NCBI RefSeq assembly: GCF_015624505.1
Contig: NZ_CP061379.1
Coordinates: 3,534,001-3,598,000 of the forward strand
Direction: 5' to 3'
From: Bradyrhizobium commune
GTDB lineage: Bacteria > Pseudomonadota > Alphaproteobacteria > Rhizobiales > Xanthobacteraceae
Length of the DNA stretch: 64,000 nt
The notes beneath the pieces are model-generated. The model saw only the letters and a list, made by a program, of their open reading frames with translations. It searched no databases and was not told where the DNA came from. Shown in pieces: positions 53,838-63,064 of this stretch. The position numbers and the translations under genes are program-made. How positions within the stretch are numbered: the stretch's first letter is position 1; each line of letters opens with the position of its first letter.

Positions 53838-54629
53838 ATGAGTAAGATCGACCCCAGTGCGCGGGTGGAAGACGGTGCCATGATCGGCGAGGGCACCGAG
53901 ATCGGGCCCTATTGCATCATTGGCCCGCACGTCATGATCGGCAGGAATTGCAAGCTGATCGGACATGTGCACGTCACGGCACAGACCACGATCGGCGACG
54001 ATTGCACCATCTACCCGTTTGTCTCGCTCGGCACGCCGCCGCAGTCGCTTGGCTATCGCGGCGAGCTGACGAAGCTGACGATCGGTTCTGGCTGCACCAT
54101 CCGCGAATCCGTGACCATGAACGCAGGTACCGTCGCGGGTGGCGGCATCACCACCGTGGGTGACCGCGGCTACTTCATGAACTGTAGCCATGTCGGCCAC
54201 GACTGCCACGTCGGCAACGACGTGATCTTCGCGACCTCGGCGACGCTTGGCGGCCACGCCGAAATCGGCGACTTCGTCTTCATCGGCGGCCTGTCGGCCG
54301 TGCACCAGTTCACCCGCATCGGGCCGCAGGTCATGGTTGGCGGCGTGTGCGGCGTGCGCGACGACATCATTCCGTTCGGCCTTGCCAACGGCCAGTATGC
54401 CGTGCTCGAGGGCCTCAATCTTGTCGGCATGAAGCGACGCAAGTTCACCAAGCAGCGGCTGGCGACGGTGCGCGCGTTCTACCAAAAACTCTTCCATGGC
54501 CCCGGCACGTTCGCCGAGCGGCTGGAGACCGTGCGGCCGCTCGCCGGCGAGGATCCCGCGATTGCCGAAATCCTCGGCTTCATCGGCAAGGGCAAGCGCC
54601 CGCTCTGTCTTCCCGCCATCGAAAAGTGA
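53838..54629 (+). CDS. lpxA: UDP-N-acetylglucosamine acyltransferase
   Basis: First step of lipid A synthesis; 263 residues. Left-handed beta-helix starts SKIDPSARVEDGAMIGEGTE; signature SLGTPPQSLGYRGE and IRESVTMNAGT, catalytic His in MNCSHVGHDCHVGND, and the C-terminal helical domain (LVGMKRRKFTKQRLATVRAF) are all present. ATG 53838 is preferred over the adjacent TTG. The stop overlaps the beginning of the lpxI frame. Confidence 0.96.
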   Translation: MSKIDPSARVEDGAMIGEGTEIGPYCIIGPHVMIGRNCKLIGHVHVTAQTTIGDDCTIYPFVSLGTPPQSLGYRGELTKLTIGSGCTIRESVTMNAGTVAGGGITTVGDRGYFMNCSHVGHDCHVGNDVIFATSATLGGHAEIGDFVFIGGLSAVHQFTRIGPQVMVGGVCGVRDDIIPFGLANGQYAVLEGLNLVGMKRRKFTKQRLATVRAFYQKLFHGPGTFAERLETVRPLAGEDPAIAEILGFIGKGKRPLCLPAIEK

Positions 54630-54649
54630 TCCTGGAGATGGCCGCGGAC

Positions 54650-55507
54650 ATGACATCGGCGGCTTCCGAGATTTCATCGCCGGTCGGCGTGGTCGCAGGC
54701 GGCGGCGCCATGCCGTTCGCGGTTGCCGAGTCGCTCGCCGCGCGCGGCATCACGCCGGTGCTGTTTCCGCTGCGCGGGGCCTGCGATCCGGCGCAGGTGG
54801 ACAAATTCCGTCACCGCTGGATCTCGGTCGGCCAGCTCGGTCGCGCCATGCGGCTGTTTCGCGAGGAAGGCTGCCGCGACCTGATCTTCATCGGCACGCT
54901 GGTGCGTCCCTCGCTCTCGGAGATCCGCTTCGACGTCAAGACGCTGCGGCTGCTCGGCAACGTCATCCGCGCCTTTCGCGGCGGCGACGATCATCTCTTG
55001 TCCGGCGTCGGACGCATCCTCGAGCAGGACGGCTTTCGCATGGTCGGCATCAAGGATGTTGCGCCCGATCTCTTGATGCCCGAGGGCTGCATTACCCGTG
55101 CGTGGCCGGCCGACAACGCCAAGGGCGATATCGAGCGCGGACGCGCGGTGCTGACCGCGCTCGGGCCGTTCGACATTGGCCAGGCCGTCGTCGTGATCGA
55201 CGGCCATGTGGTGGCGGTGGAGGACATCGAGGGCACCGACGCGCTGCTCGCGCGCGTCGCGCGGCTGCGCGATGAGGGCCGCATCCGCGCCGCCACCGGG
55301 CGGGGCGTGCTGGTGAAAGCGCCGAAGAGGGGGCAGGATCTGCGATTCGACCTGCCGACGATCGGCCCGCGTACCATCGAGCGCGTCGCAGCCGCCGGCC
55401 TTGCCGGCGTTGCCGTCATCGCCGGCAACACCATTGCCGCCGAGCCGCAGGCAATGATTGCGCTTGCGGACGCAAAATATCTCTTCATCATCGGCCTGCC
55501 GGCGTGA
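54650..55507 (+). CDS. lpxI: UDP-2,3-diacylglucosamine pyrophosphatase LpxI
   Basis: Hydrolyses UDP-2,3-diacylglucosamine to lipid X, replacing LpxH in alphaproteobacteria; 285 residues (DUF1009). Conserved blocks: PVGVVAGGGAMPFAVAESLA, FIGTLVRPSLSEIRFDVKT, GGDDHLLSGVGRILEQDGF, VVIDGHVVAVEDIEGTDALL and KRGQDLRFDLPTIGPRTIER with the metal-site aspartates. ATG 54650 is chosen from several possible starts (54626, 54638). Located between lpxA and lpxB as in related genomes. Confidence 0.94.
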   Translation: MTSAASEISSPVGVVAGGGAMPFAVAESLAARGITPVLFPLRGACDPAQVDKFRHRWISVGQLGRAMRLFREEGCRDLIFIGTLVRPSLSEIRFDVKTLRLLGNVIRAFRGGDDHLLSGVGRILEQDGFRMVGIKDVAPDLLMPEGCITRAWPADNAKGDIERGRAVLTALGPFDIGQAVVVIDGHVVAVEDIEGTDALLARVARLRDEGRIRAATGRGVLVKAPKRGQDLRFDLPTIGPRTIERVAAAGLAGVAVIAGNTIAAEPQAMIALADAKYLFIIGLPA

Positions 55508-56688
55508 TGCAAAGCCGCGATCCCAAGCGAAAGATCTTCCTTATCGCGACGGAGGAATCCGGCGACCGGCTCGGCTCGGCCCTGATGAAGGTGCTGCGCC
55601 AGCGGCTCGGTGACGGCGTGCAATTCGTGGGCGTCGGCGGCCGCACCATGGCCCGTGAGGGCCTGGAGACGCTGTTTCCGATCGACGAGCTCTCGATCGT
55701 CGGCTTCGCCGCGGTGGTGCAGCAGCTGCCAAAGATCCTGCGTCTGATCCGCGAGACCGTTGATGCGGTGACGGAGGCGGCACCCGACGCACTCGTCGTC
55801 ATCGACAGCCCCGATTTCACCCATCGCGTCGCCCGCCGCGTGCGCGCGAAGAATCCCGCGATCCCGGTCGTCGACTATGTCTCCCCCTCGGTCTGGGCCT
55901 GGCGGCCGGGCCGGGCCCGCGCCATGCTCGGCTATGTCGATCACGTGCTCGGCCTGCTGCCGTTCGAGCCGGAGCAATACCGCAAGCTCGGCGGGCCGCC
56001 GTGCAGCTATGTCGGCCATCCCCTGATCGAGCAATTGCCCTCGCTGCGGCCGAACGCCGAGGAGCAGAAGCGCCGCGATGTCGACCCGCCGGTGCTGCTG
56101 GTGCTGCCCGGCAGCCGCCGCAGCGAGATCCGGCACCATCTCGAGGTGTTCGGCGCAACGATCGGCCGGCTCCAGGCCGAGGGCCGGGCCTTCGATCTGA
56201 TGTTGCCGACCATGCCGCATCTCGAAAAGACCGTCCGCGAAGGCCTCGCGAGCTGGCCGGTCCAGCCGCAGATCGTGATTGGGGAGGCAGAGAAGCGCGC
56301 CGCCTTCCGCATCGCGCATGCGGCGCTGGCAAAATCCGGCACCGTGACTCTGGAGCTCGCTTTGTCAGGCATTCCGATGGTGACGGCGTATCGCGTCGGC
56401 GGGATCGAGGCCTTCATCCTGCGCCGCGCGATCCGCGTCTCCTCGGTGATCCTCGCCAATCTCGTGATCGGCAAGGACGTCATTCCGGAGTTCTTGCAGG
56501 AAGACTGTACGCCGGGGAAGCTTGCGCAGGCGCTCGCCGAGGTGCTGACCGATACGCCCATGCGCCGGCAACAGGTTGACGCGTTCGCCCAGCTCGACTC
56601 GATCATGTCCACCGGCAACAAATCGCCGAGCGTGCTTGCCGCCGACATCGTGCTCGCGACGATGCGGAAGGGGAAGCGCATCGGCTAG
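55507..56688 (+). CDS. lpxB: Lipid-A-disaccharide synthase
   Basis: Joins lipid X and UDP-diacylglucosamine; 393 residues, membrane-associated GT-B enzyme (GT19). Start KIFLIATEESGDRLGSALMK, DSPDFTHRVARRVR, YVSPSVWAWRPGRARAM, LLVLPGSRRSEIRHHLEVF and KSGTVTLELALSGIPMVTAY are the family blocks. ATG 55507 overlaps the lpxI stop by one base (TGATG). The stop shares CTAG with the stop of the convergent SDR gene. Confidence 0.95.
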   Translation: MQSRDPKRKIFLIATEESGDRLGSALMKVLRQRLGDGVQFVGVGGRTMAREGLETLFPIDELSIVGFAAVVQQLPKILRLIRETVDAVTEAAPDALVVIDSPDFTHRVARRVRAKNPAIPVVDYVSPSVWAWRPGRARAMLGYVDHVLGLLPFEPEQYRKLGGPPCSYVGHPLIEQLPSLRPNAEEQKRRDVDPPVLLVLPGSRRSEIRHHLEVFGATIGRLQAEGRAFDLMLPTMPHLEKTVREGLASWPVQPQIVIGEAEKRAAFRIAHAALAKSGTVTLELALSGIPMVTAYRVGGIEAFILRRAIRVSSVILANLVIGKDVIPEFLQEDCTPGKLAQALAEVLTDTPMRRQQVDAFAQLDSIMSTGNKSPSVLAADIVLATMRKGKRIG

Positions 56689-57452
56689 CCAAGCCCGCCA
56701 TCGACCTGAAAACACTGGCGCGTGATACGCTGGCTGTCGTCGGATGCGAGGTACAGCGCCATGTTGGCGATGTCGTCGGGCGTCACCGCATCGGGAATGG
56801 CCTGGCGGGTGCGCAGCTCGGCGATGGTCTGTTCGTTCGGATACCACAGTCGGCGCTGCCGCTCGGTGATGACCATCCCCGGCGCAATCGCGTTGACGCG
56901 GATGCGGTCGGGGCCGACCAGCCGTGCCAGTGAGTTGGTGAAGCCGACGATCGCAGCCTTCGCCGCGGCGTAGACCGGCAGCGCCGGGGCGCCGCGCATC
57001 CACGCGATCGACGACATGTTGATGATCGAGCCGCCGCCGCGGGCCTGCATCTGCGGCACCGCGGCCTGGGCGGCGAAGAAGACGTGCTTGAGATTGACGC
57101 CGACCATCCAGTCGAATTCCGCCGGCGTTACGTCGGCCAGCACCTGGCGCTGGTCGTTGGCGGCATTGTTGACGAGGACCGCGGCATCGCCGAGTGCCCT
57201 GTGAACCTTGGCCATCGCGGCGCGGAGGGCGTCGATGTCGAGAAGGTCGCAGGGCACGAACAGCGGGGCAGCGCGGGAACTTCCTGCCAGTTCTCGCGAC
57301 AGCGCTTCGCCGGTCTCCGCATCGACGTCGAGAAAAGCGACGCGCGCACCTTGGCCTGCGAAAGCGCGGACGAAGGCGGCACCGATGCCGCTGGCGCCTC
57401 CGGTGATCAGCACCACGCGGTCCGCGAGGCCGGCATAGCTCGTCTGGGTCAT
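56685..57452 (-). CDS. Short-chain dehydrogenase/reductase
   Basis: A 255-residue SDR, last gene of the ROK-regulated sugar transport operon. Cofactor motif VLITGGASGIGAAFVRAFAG, acidic FLDVDAE (suggesting NAD), NNAAND, and catalytic IINMSSIAWMRG with YAAAK are complete. Its start overlaps the ATPase stop (ATGA). The context points to oxidation of the imported sugar or polyol; the exact substrate is unknown. An upstream extension of the frame to 57488 lies within the ATPase gene. Confidence 0.9.
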   Translation of the reverse strand: MTQTSYAGLADRVVLITGGASGIGAAFVRAFAGQGARVAFLDVDAETGEALSRELAGSSRAAPLFVPCDLLDIDALRAAMAKVHRALGDAAVLVNNAANDQRQVLADVTPAEFDWMVGVNLKHVFFAAQAAVPQMQARGGGSIINMSSIAWMRGAPALPVYAAAKAAIVGFTNSLARLVGPDRIRVNAIAPGMVITERQRRLWYPNEQTIAELRTRQAIPDAVTPDDIANMALYLASDDSQRITRQCFQVDGGLG

Positions 57453-58558
57453 GCGATCAGTCGCTCCGTCTCTGGGTCGAACAGGCAAAGGCGGCGGGTA
57501 TCGAGGGCGAACGGAGCCGGGCTTCCCGGTGTCGGGCGGATGTCGGGCGAGATGCGCGCCTGGGCGGGCTCGCCGCCGAGCCGGAGCAGGACGATGGTCT
57601 CAGCGCCAGTGGGCTCGACCATCTCGACTGGCGCGGTAACGAGGACGGGCGGCTCGCCTGAGAAGACGCGGCCACCCTCGGCGATGCATTCCGGCCTGAT
57701 CCCGAATACCACTTCGCGGCCGACATAGGAGGCGGCCGCGTCGCAGTTCCGGAGACGGATCCGAACCTCGTCCGCTCGTCCGGCGCCGATCACGGCCACC
57801 AGACCGGCGGCGTCGGCCTCGAGCCGCGCCGGCATCGTGTTCATCGGCGGCGAGCCCATGAAGCGGGCGACGAACAGATTGGCCGGGTAACGGTACACGG
57901 TGTCGGGGTCGGCGAATTGCTGCACCACGCCCCGGTGCATCACGGCGATGCGGGTTGCCATCGTCATCGCCTCGATCTGGTCGTGGGTGACATAGACGAT
58001 CGTGGCGCCGATGCGCTGATGCAGCCGCTTGATCTCCATCCGCATCTCGACCCGCAATTTTGCGTCGAGATTGGAGAGCGGCTCGTCGAACAGGAAGAGC
58101 AGGGGATCGCGCACCAGCGCCCGGCCCATCGCCACACGCTGGCGCTGGCCGCCGGAGAGTTGGGACGGCTTGCGGCCGAGCAGGGGCTCGATCTGGAGCA
58201 GCTTGGCGACGTTCGCCAGCGCCTTGTCCTGCTCTGCCTTCGGCACGTGGCGACATTCCATACCGAAGGTGATGTTCTGGCGCACCGTCATGGAGGGATA
58301 GAGCGCATAGGACTGGAACACCATGGCGATGTCGCGCTCCTTGGGCGGGACGTCGTTGACGACGCGTCCGCCGATCTCGATCGTTCCGTCGCTCGGACGA
58401 TCGAGGCCGGCGACGATGTTGAGCAGGGTGGACTTGCCGCAACCGGACGGTCCGACCAGCACGGTGAATTCGCCGCTCTCGATATCGAGGTCGATGCCCT
58501 TCAGCACCTCCAGATTGGCGTAGCGCTTCGACAGGGCGCGAATGCTCAGTGCTGCCAT
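57449..58558 (-). CDS. Carbohydrate ABC transporter ATP-binding protein (UgpC/MalK family)
   Basis: ATPase of a CUT1 importer, 369 residues. Walker A VGPSGCGKSTLLNIVAGL, Q-loop MVFQSYALYPSMTV, signature LSGGQRQRVAMGRALV, Walker B LFLFDEPLSNLDAKL and YVTHDQIEAMTMATRI are followed by the C-terminal TOBE regulatory domain (VVFGIRPECIAEGG). It lies ten bases after the second permease gene and overlaps the SDR gene. The substrate is unknown; the family serves maltose, glycerol-3-phosphate and polyols. Confidence 0.93.
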   Translation of the reverse strand: MAALSIRALSKRYANLEVLKGIDLDIESGEFTVLVGPSGCGKSTLLNIVAGLDRPSDGTIEIGGRVVNDVPPKERDIAMVFQSYALYPSMTVRQNITFGMECRHVPKAEQDKALANVAKLLQIEPLLGRKPSQLSGGQRQRVAMGRALVRDPLLFLFDEPLSNLDAKLRVEMRMEIKRLHQRIGATIVYVTHDQIEAMTMATRIAVMHRGVVQQFADPDTVYRYPANLFVARFMGSPPMNTMPARLEADAAGLVAVIGAGRADEVRIRLRNCDAAASYVGREVVFGIRPECIAEGGRVFSGEPPVLVTAPVEMVEPTGAETIVLLRLGGEPAQARISPDIRPTPGSPAPFALDTRRLCLFDPETERLIA

Positions 58559-58568
58559 GACACATCCA

Positions 58569-59426
58569 TCATTTCACAGCCCCGGCAGTGAGGCCGCGCA
58601 CGAAATACCTGCCGCCAAAGAGATAGATCAGCAAAGTGGGCAGCGCCGCGATGATCACCGCAGCGCTCTGCACGCCGTGCTGCGGGATATCTGCGATTGC
58701 GGCAGAGAGCGCGATGAGGGCGGCCGTGACCGGCTGCTGCTGGCCGGTGGTGAATGTCACGCCATAGAGGAATTCGTTCCAGATGTGCGTGAACTGCCAG
58801 ATCACGGTGACGATCAGGATAGGAGACGAGAGCGGCAGAATGATGCGCCAGAAGATACGAAAGAAGCCGGCACCGTCGATGCGCGCGGCCCTGATCAATT
58901 CATGAGGAATGGCGACATAGTAGTTCCGGCAGAACAGCACGGTGAAGGAGAGTCCCTGGATCGTGTGGATCAGCACGAGACCGGTCAGCGTATTGATGAG
59001 ACCGATGTCGCGCAGCACGATGGTCCAGGGCAAGAGGCGCATCTGCTGGGGGAGGAAGAGGCCAAGCGTCACGATGCCGTAGATCCAGCCATCGCCGCGA
59101 AAACGCCAGAGCGAAACGGCGTAGCCGGCAATCGCACCGAGCAAGGTCGAGAAGATCGTCGCGGGGATCGTGACGAGCGCGGAGTTCAGCATGTACGGCC
59201 GGATGCCGGCGCAGGTCTCGGCGACGCAGAAGCCGCTCCAGGCCTTGGCGTAGTTGTTCCAGGCCAGGTGTTGCGGCCAGCCGATCATCGAACCCTGCGC
59301 GATCTCCTCGTTGGTGCGGAGCGAGTTCAGCACGACAACAACCAGGGGCGCGAGATAGGCTGCCGCGAATAAAGACACGACGAGATAGATCAGAACGCGG
59401 CCCGGCGCGAAGGTTGAGTCACGCAT
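58569..59426 (-). CDS. Carbohydrate ABC transporter permease (MalG/UgpE-like)
   Basis: A 285-residue inner-membrane permease with six helices. The EAA loop is visible in ELIRAARIDGAGFFRIFWRI followed by ILPLSSP, the ATPase contact. A start at 59426 overlaps the upstream permease stop by eight bases; the frame extends upstream to 59465 only within that gene. FLPQQMRLLPWTIVLRDIGL is a typical MalG-type stretch. Pairs with the MalF-like permease. Confidence 0.91.
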   Translation of the reverse strand: MRDSTFAPGRVLIYLVVSLFAAAYLAPLVVVVLNSLRTNEEIAQGSMIGWPQHLAWNNYAKAWSGFCVAETCAGIRPYMLNSALVTIPATIFSTLLGAIAGYAVSLWRFRGDGWIYGIVTLGLFLPQQMRLLPWTIVLRDIGLINTLTGLVLIHTIQGLSFTVLFCRNYYVAIPHELIRAARIDGAGFFRIFWRIILPLSSPILIVTVIWQFTHIWNEFLYGVTFTTGQQQPVTAALIALSAAIADIPQHGVQSAAVIIAALPTLLIYLFGGRYFVRGLTAGAVK

Positions 59427-60339
59427 GGGCGGCCTGCCGTCGCTGGACATAGCGCCAGGCCGCATAGGGCAGCAGCACGGCGAGAAGAATGAGCAACATG
59501 AGCACCGCCGCCGCCGCTCCCCGGCCGAGCTGGCTGCGCTGGAACATCAGGTCGTAGACGACGAGGGCCGGCAGCTGGGTCGCGATGCCGGGTCCGCCAT
59601 TGGTGAGGGCGCGGACGAGGTCGAAGGCCGAAATCGCGAACTGGAGCTGGACCACGACGACGGTGATGGTAATTGGCCAGAGCGTCGGCAGAATGACGCG
59701 CCAATAGGTTCGGATCGGTCCGGCGCCGTCGATCTGCGCGGCCTTGATGATGTCGGCGTCGACGGAGCGGAGGCCTGCCAGGAACAGCGCCATGGCGAAA
59801 CCGGAGGATTGCCAGATCGCGGCGATGACAATCGTCCAGATGGCCTTGTCGCGATTGACCAGCCAGTCGAAATGGAAGGAGGCCCAGCCGAGGTCATGGG
59901 CGAGCTTCTCGATCCCGATGCCGGGATTGAGCAGCCAGCTCCAGACCGTGCCGGTGACGACGAACGACACGGCGAGGGGGTACAGGAAGATGGTCCGCAG
60001 CACGTTCTCGGCGCGAATGCGCTGATCGAGCAGGATCGCAAGCAAGAGGCCCGTGATCAAACTCAGCAGCACGAAAGCGATGCCGAACAGCAGCAGATTG
60101 TCGAAGGCGATCTGCCAGTTCCGCGATGCCAGGACTGCGTTGTAGTTGCGCAGGCCCACCCAGCCCGAGACCGGAATGAGGGTGGAGGGCGTGAACGAAA
60201 TCCAGATCGTCCAGATCGAAAACGAAATGAGGTGTGCCGCGGACAGGAGCAGCGGCACCCAGATCATCAGATATTCAGGTAGCCGGCGCACCATCTCGGA
60301 TGTCGCCGGCCGCGCTGGTGTCGAGGCGAGGCTGCTCAA
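59419..60339 (-). CDS. Carbohydrate ABC transporter permease (MalF/UgpA-like)
   Basis: A 306-residue inner-membrane permease, six helices, with the EAA loop DIIKAAQIDGAGPIRTYWRV and ILPTLWP. TTG start at 60339 overlaps the binding-protein stop (TTGA) and has GAGGGA five bases upstream, so it is a coupled, non-ATG start. LYPLAVSFVVTGTVWSWLLNP is characteristic of MalF-type helix 3 regions. Confidence 0.91.
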   Translation of the reverse strand: MSSLASTPARPATSEMVRRLPEYLMIWVPLLLSAAHLISFSIWTIWISFTPSTLIPVSGWVGLRNYNAVLASRNWQIAFDNLLLFGIAFVLLSLITGLLLAILLDQRIRAENVLRTIFLYPLAVSFVVTGTVWSWLLNPGIGIEKLAHDLGWASFHFDWLVNRDKAIWTIVIAAIWQSSGFAMALFLAGLRSVDADIIKAAQIDGAGPIRTYWRVILPTLWPITITVVVVQLQFAISAFDLVRALTNGGPGIATQLPALVVYDLMFQRSQLGRGAAAAVLMLLILLAVLLPYAAWRYVQRRQAAHA

Positions 60340-61622
60340 CGTGATCCCTCGACGGCCTCGGCGAGGCGCGTGACCGCCTGCTCCGGTGTGATCGTCTTGT
60401 TCTTGGCGTATTCGGTGAGCACGTCGATCATCGCTGCGGTCAGGCCGTTTTCCTGCGCCATGTTGTGCGCGAGGCTGAGGACGGCCTGATTGCTGGCGAC
60501 GGCGTCCTTCAGAGCGGCAGCCGTCCGCCGTTGACCGTCCGACCAGCCTTCACCGGAAAGATCGACGTCGGTGCGCACGGGGATCGATCCGGTGATCTGC
60601 GAATACATGGTCTGAATGGCCGGATCCATGACGAGCTGGGCCATCAGCGTCTGACCGGCCTGGAGGTCTGCCTCCTTGCGCTGCCAGAAGATGAAGGCAT
60701 CGGCGTTCAGCAGGAAAACCGGCTTGCCATTGTCGCTGGGGCCCGGCGCGATGGTGTAGTCGTCGAACTTGAAGCCGGCGTTTTTCAAAACGCCCTGGGC
60801 CCAGCCGCCCATGATCAGCATGCCCATCTCGCCGTCGACGAAGCGCTTCAGATTGGTGGCATAGGGTTGGGCGCCGACATTGGGGTCACACCAGTCGGCG
60901 ATCTTGCGCGTCTGCGCGAAGGCCGCCTTGATCTCGGGGCCCTCCAGCGCTTTCTTGTCGAGATTCATGAGGGCGGCGCGGTATGCCGTCGGGCTGATGC
61001 CGGCAAGAGAAGCCTCGAATTTTTGCCCGTCGTCGGGGCGGGTACCGCCGTTGGCGAGGGGATAGGTCATTCCGGCCGATTTCATCTTCTCGGCAAGCTC
61101 GTTGAAGTCGGCCCAGGTGACGGGGATCTTGTCGGCCTTGGCCTTGTCCATCCCGCGCTTGGAGAGAAACAGCATGTTGGTGCTGTAGATCTGCAGCGGC
61201 AGCGCGATCCACTTGCCGCCCGGCTTGTGCAATTTTGCAAGGTCCGGTGCGACGACCTTTTCATAGCCGGCGGCAGCGACGACGGCGTCGAGATCGACGG
61301 TCGGCGCAATCTTCGACCAGGCCGCAATCTCGGGGCCCTTGAGCTGCGAGCAGGCCGGCGGATCGCCGGCGATGATCTGGGCGCGCAGCTTGTTCATCAT
61401 CTCGGTGGTGAAGCCGGGGACGGGCGAGTGCTGCCAGACGCCGCCCTTCTCCTCGAATTTCTTGCCGAGCGCCGTGATCGCCGCCCCATCGCTGCCCGCG
61501 GACCATTGCGAGATCGCGGTCAGGCGCGGCTTGACCGCGCCTTGCGCGCGGGCAAAGGCCGGCAGTGCGAGCGCGGCAGCAGATCCAGCGAGCAGACGGC
61601 GCCTTGTTGTCGTGATCGGCAT
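60336..61622 (-). CDS. Carbohydrate ABC transporter substrate-binding protein (CUT1, Tat signal)
   Basis: A 428-residue periplasmic binding protein. The N-terminus PITTTRRRLLAGSAAALALP ending AFARAQ is a twin-arginine signal; GGAGG lies seven bases before ATG 61622. The mature domain matches the extracellular solute-binding type 1 family: LTAISQWSAGSDGAAITALG, DPPACSQLKGPEIAAWSKIA, KIPVTWADFNELAEKMKSAG, GEMGMLIMGGWAQGVLKNAG. It delivers the sugar to the two permeases downstream. The ROK regulator gene ends 62 bases upstream on the same strand. Confidence 0.92.
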   Translation of the reverse strand: MPITTTRRRLLAGSAAALALPAFARAQGAVKPRLTAISQWSAGSDGAAITALGKKFEEKGGVWQHSPVPGFTTEMMNKLRAQIIAGDPPACSQLKGPEIAAWSKIAPTVDLDAVVAAAGYEKVVAPDLAKLHKPGGKWIALPLQIYSTNMLFLSKRGMDKAKADKIPVTWADFNELAEKMKSAGMTYPLANGGTRPDDGQKFEASLAGISPTAYRAALMNLDKKALEGPEIKAAFAQTRKIADWCDPNVGAQPYATNLKRFVDGEMGMLIMGGWAQGVLKNAGFKFDDYTIAPGPSDNGKPVFLLNADAFIFWQRKEADLQAGQTLMAQLVMDPAIQTMYSQITGSIPVRTDVDLSGEGWSDGQRRTAAALKDAVASNQAVLSLAHNMAQENGLTAAMIDVLTEYAKNKTITPEQAVTRLAEAVEGSR

Positions 61623-61684
61623 GGCAAGTTCCTCCCGGGTGTGAACTTTGCGGCTCGCGCGAGCCGCGCGTGGCTCAGGGCATG

Positions 61685-62857
61685 TCAGGCAGCCTCCGTC
61701 GATGCGGCGGCCATGCCGCCACATCTCGCCAGGCAGAAGGCGGCGAAGGCCAATGCGGCTTGCGGATCATTGCCGTTCGAGGGCGGCACGAAGGCGAGCG
61801 ACACCTGCGCCAGTTTCCGGCCGCCGAGCAGGCAGGCGTCGATCCCGTCGATAACGGCCTTGCGATCCTCCTCGTCGAGCAGCGACGGCCAGCCGCTGAT
61901 CGCGACCCCGCGGCAGGGTTTGACGTTGAGCGTGTTGCCGATCGCGAGTCCCAGTCGGAACAGCCGTTGGCGCAGCTCCTGGCGTACGCGCGATGTGAGG
62001 GGGACAGCGGTCACCCATTCGTTGCCGAACGCGAGCAACTCGGCCTCGCGCAGGCCAAGAAGCTCGGCCAGCGCCGGCAGCGACGTATAGGCTTCGACAC
62101 AGCCGTGATGGCCGCAGCGGCAGCGGGGGCCTTCGGTTCCGAACACCATGTGGCCGAGCTCGACCGGCTGGAGCGCGTCGTCCTCGATGGGATCGTCCAT
62201 CCAGGTTCCCGCAACGCCCTGGCCGACGAAGACGAACAGATGCGCGCCGCTGAACGGATAGCTTTCCGTGCGGCAACGATGAAAGGTGGCGTGCGCCACC
62301 ACCGAATTGGTGAAGGCGACCGGTACGTCCGCAAACAGCTCGCCGGACATGTCGCTGATGCGTCCGACGTCGCAGGGAATGATCGGGTTGCCAAACTCAC
62401 TCAGGCGCCCGAGGCCTGGAACGGTGACGCCGATCTGTGCGAGCCTGATGCGGCGGCGCCGCGTCCAGTCGCGCAGCAAGGCCAGCGCTTCGCCAAACAC
62501 CCGGCCGACGGTTTCGACGGTGGGCCTCTTCGGCAGCGGGACGCGCTCGGTGTAATGCAACTCGCCCGACAGGCCGCCAACGCCGACGCTGAGCCATTGA
62601 CCGGTCAGCTCGAGGGCCGCAAGTGCCACCGTTGCGTCGAGCGACACGAGACCGGTCGGGCCGCCGACATAGGGGGCAGGGCGCCGTACTTCCTCGATCA
62701 GGCCTTCGGCCTTCAGGTCAAACAGGATGCGCGACAGGCTCGCCTCGGACAGGCGCACGGCCTTGGCCAGCGGCGGCCGGAACGAGCCGCCCGACTGGAG
62801 CAAGTGAGTCAAAATGGCGGCGCGCGTCTGCCGCCGACTTCTCGGCTGCTCCGGCAT
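61685..62857 (-). CDS. ROK-family transcriptional regulator (NagC/XylR-like)
   Basis: About 390 residues. An N-terminal winged helix (RRQTRAAILTHLLQSGGSFR, then LSEASLSRILFDLKAEGLIE) precedes the ROK sugar-kinase-like domain. The ROK zinc motif is CRCGHHGCVEAY. The start is ambiguous: ATG 62857 follows GGGATGGAA, while ATG 62875 lies inside a perfect palindrome that looks like this protein's own operator. First gene of the six-gene minus-strand operon; probably represses it until the sugar binds. Confidence 0.88.
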   Translation of the reverse strand: MPEQPRSRRQTRAAILTHLLQSGGSFRPPLAKAVRLSEASLSRILFDLKAEGLIEEVRRPAPYVGGPTGLVSLDATVALAALELTGQWLSVGVGGLSGELHYTERVPLPKRPTVETVGRVFGEALALLRDWTRRRRIRLAQIGVTVPGLGRLSEFGNPIIPCDVGRISDMSGELFADVPVAFTNSVVAHATFHRCRTESYPFSGAHLFVFVGQGVAGTWMDDPIEDDALQPVELGHMVFGTEGPRCRCGHHGCVEAYTSLPALAELLGLREAELLAFGNEWVTAVPLTSRVRQELRQRLFRLGLAIGNTLNVKPCRGVAISGWPSLLDEEDRKAVIDGIDACLLGGRKLAQVSLAFVPPSNGNDPQAALAFAAFCLARCGGMAAASTEAA

Positions 62858-62873
62858 TTCCATCCCTGTCGTC

Positions 62874-62894
62874 ATTCTTACTTAGTGTAAGAAT
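62874..62894. promoter_or_regulatory. Probable ROK operator
   Basis: Perfect 8-base inverted repeat ATTCTTAC / GTAAGAAT with a 5-base spacer, immediately upstream of the regulator gene. It stands out as AT-rich in a GC-rich region and overlaps the alternative start at 62875, fitting autoregulation of the operon. Confidence 0.65.
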
Positions 62895-63007
62895 TTGCGC
62901 GCGGAGCGTTTCGACTGTCAAGCATTAGCCGGCGCAATGCATCGACTTGTTGTTGTGCGCGGCAGCAAGAACGCCGAGGTTCGATCGGTTTCGTAGGCAT
63001 CCGTACA

Positions 63008-63043
63008 AACAAAAAACGGCGCCATCTTGCGATGGCGCCGTTT
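63008..63043 (-). terminator. Intrinsic terminator of gltA
   Basis: On the minus strand a 13-bp stem (AAACGGCGCCATC with GATGGCGCCGTTT, 4-base loop) runs into six T. It lies about 20 bases after the gltA stop and separates gltA from the ROK operon. Confidence 0.9.
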
Positions 63044-63064
63044 CGAGAGCCGTAACGGCCGATC

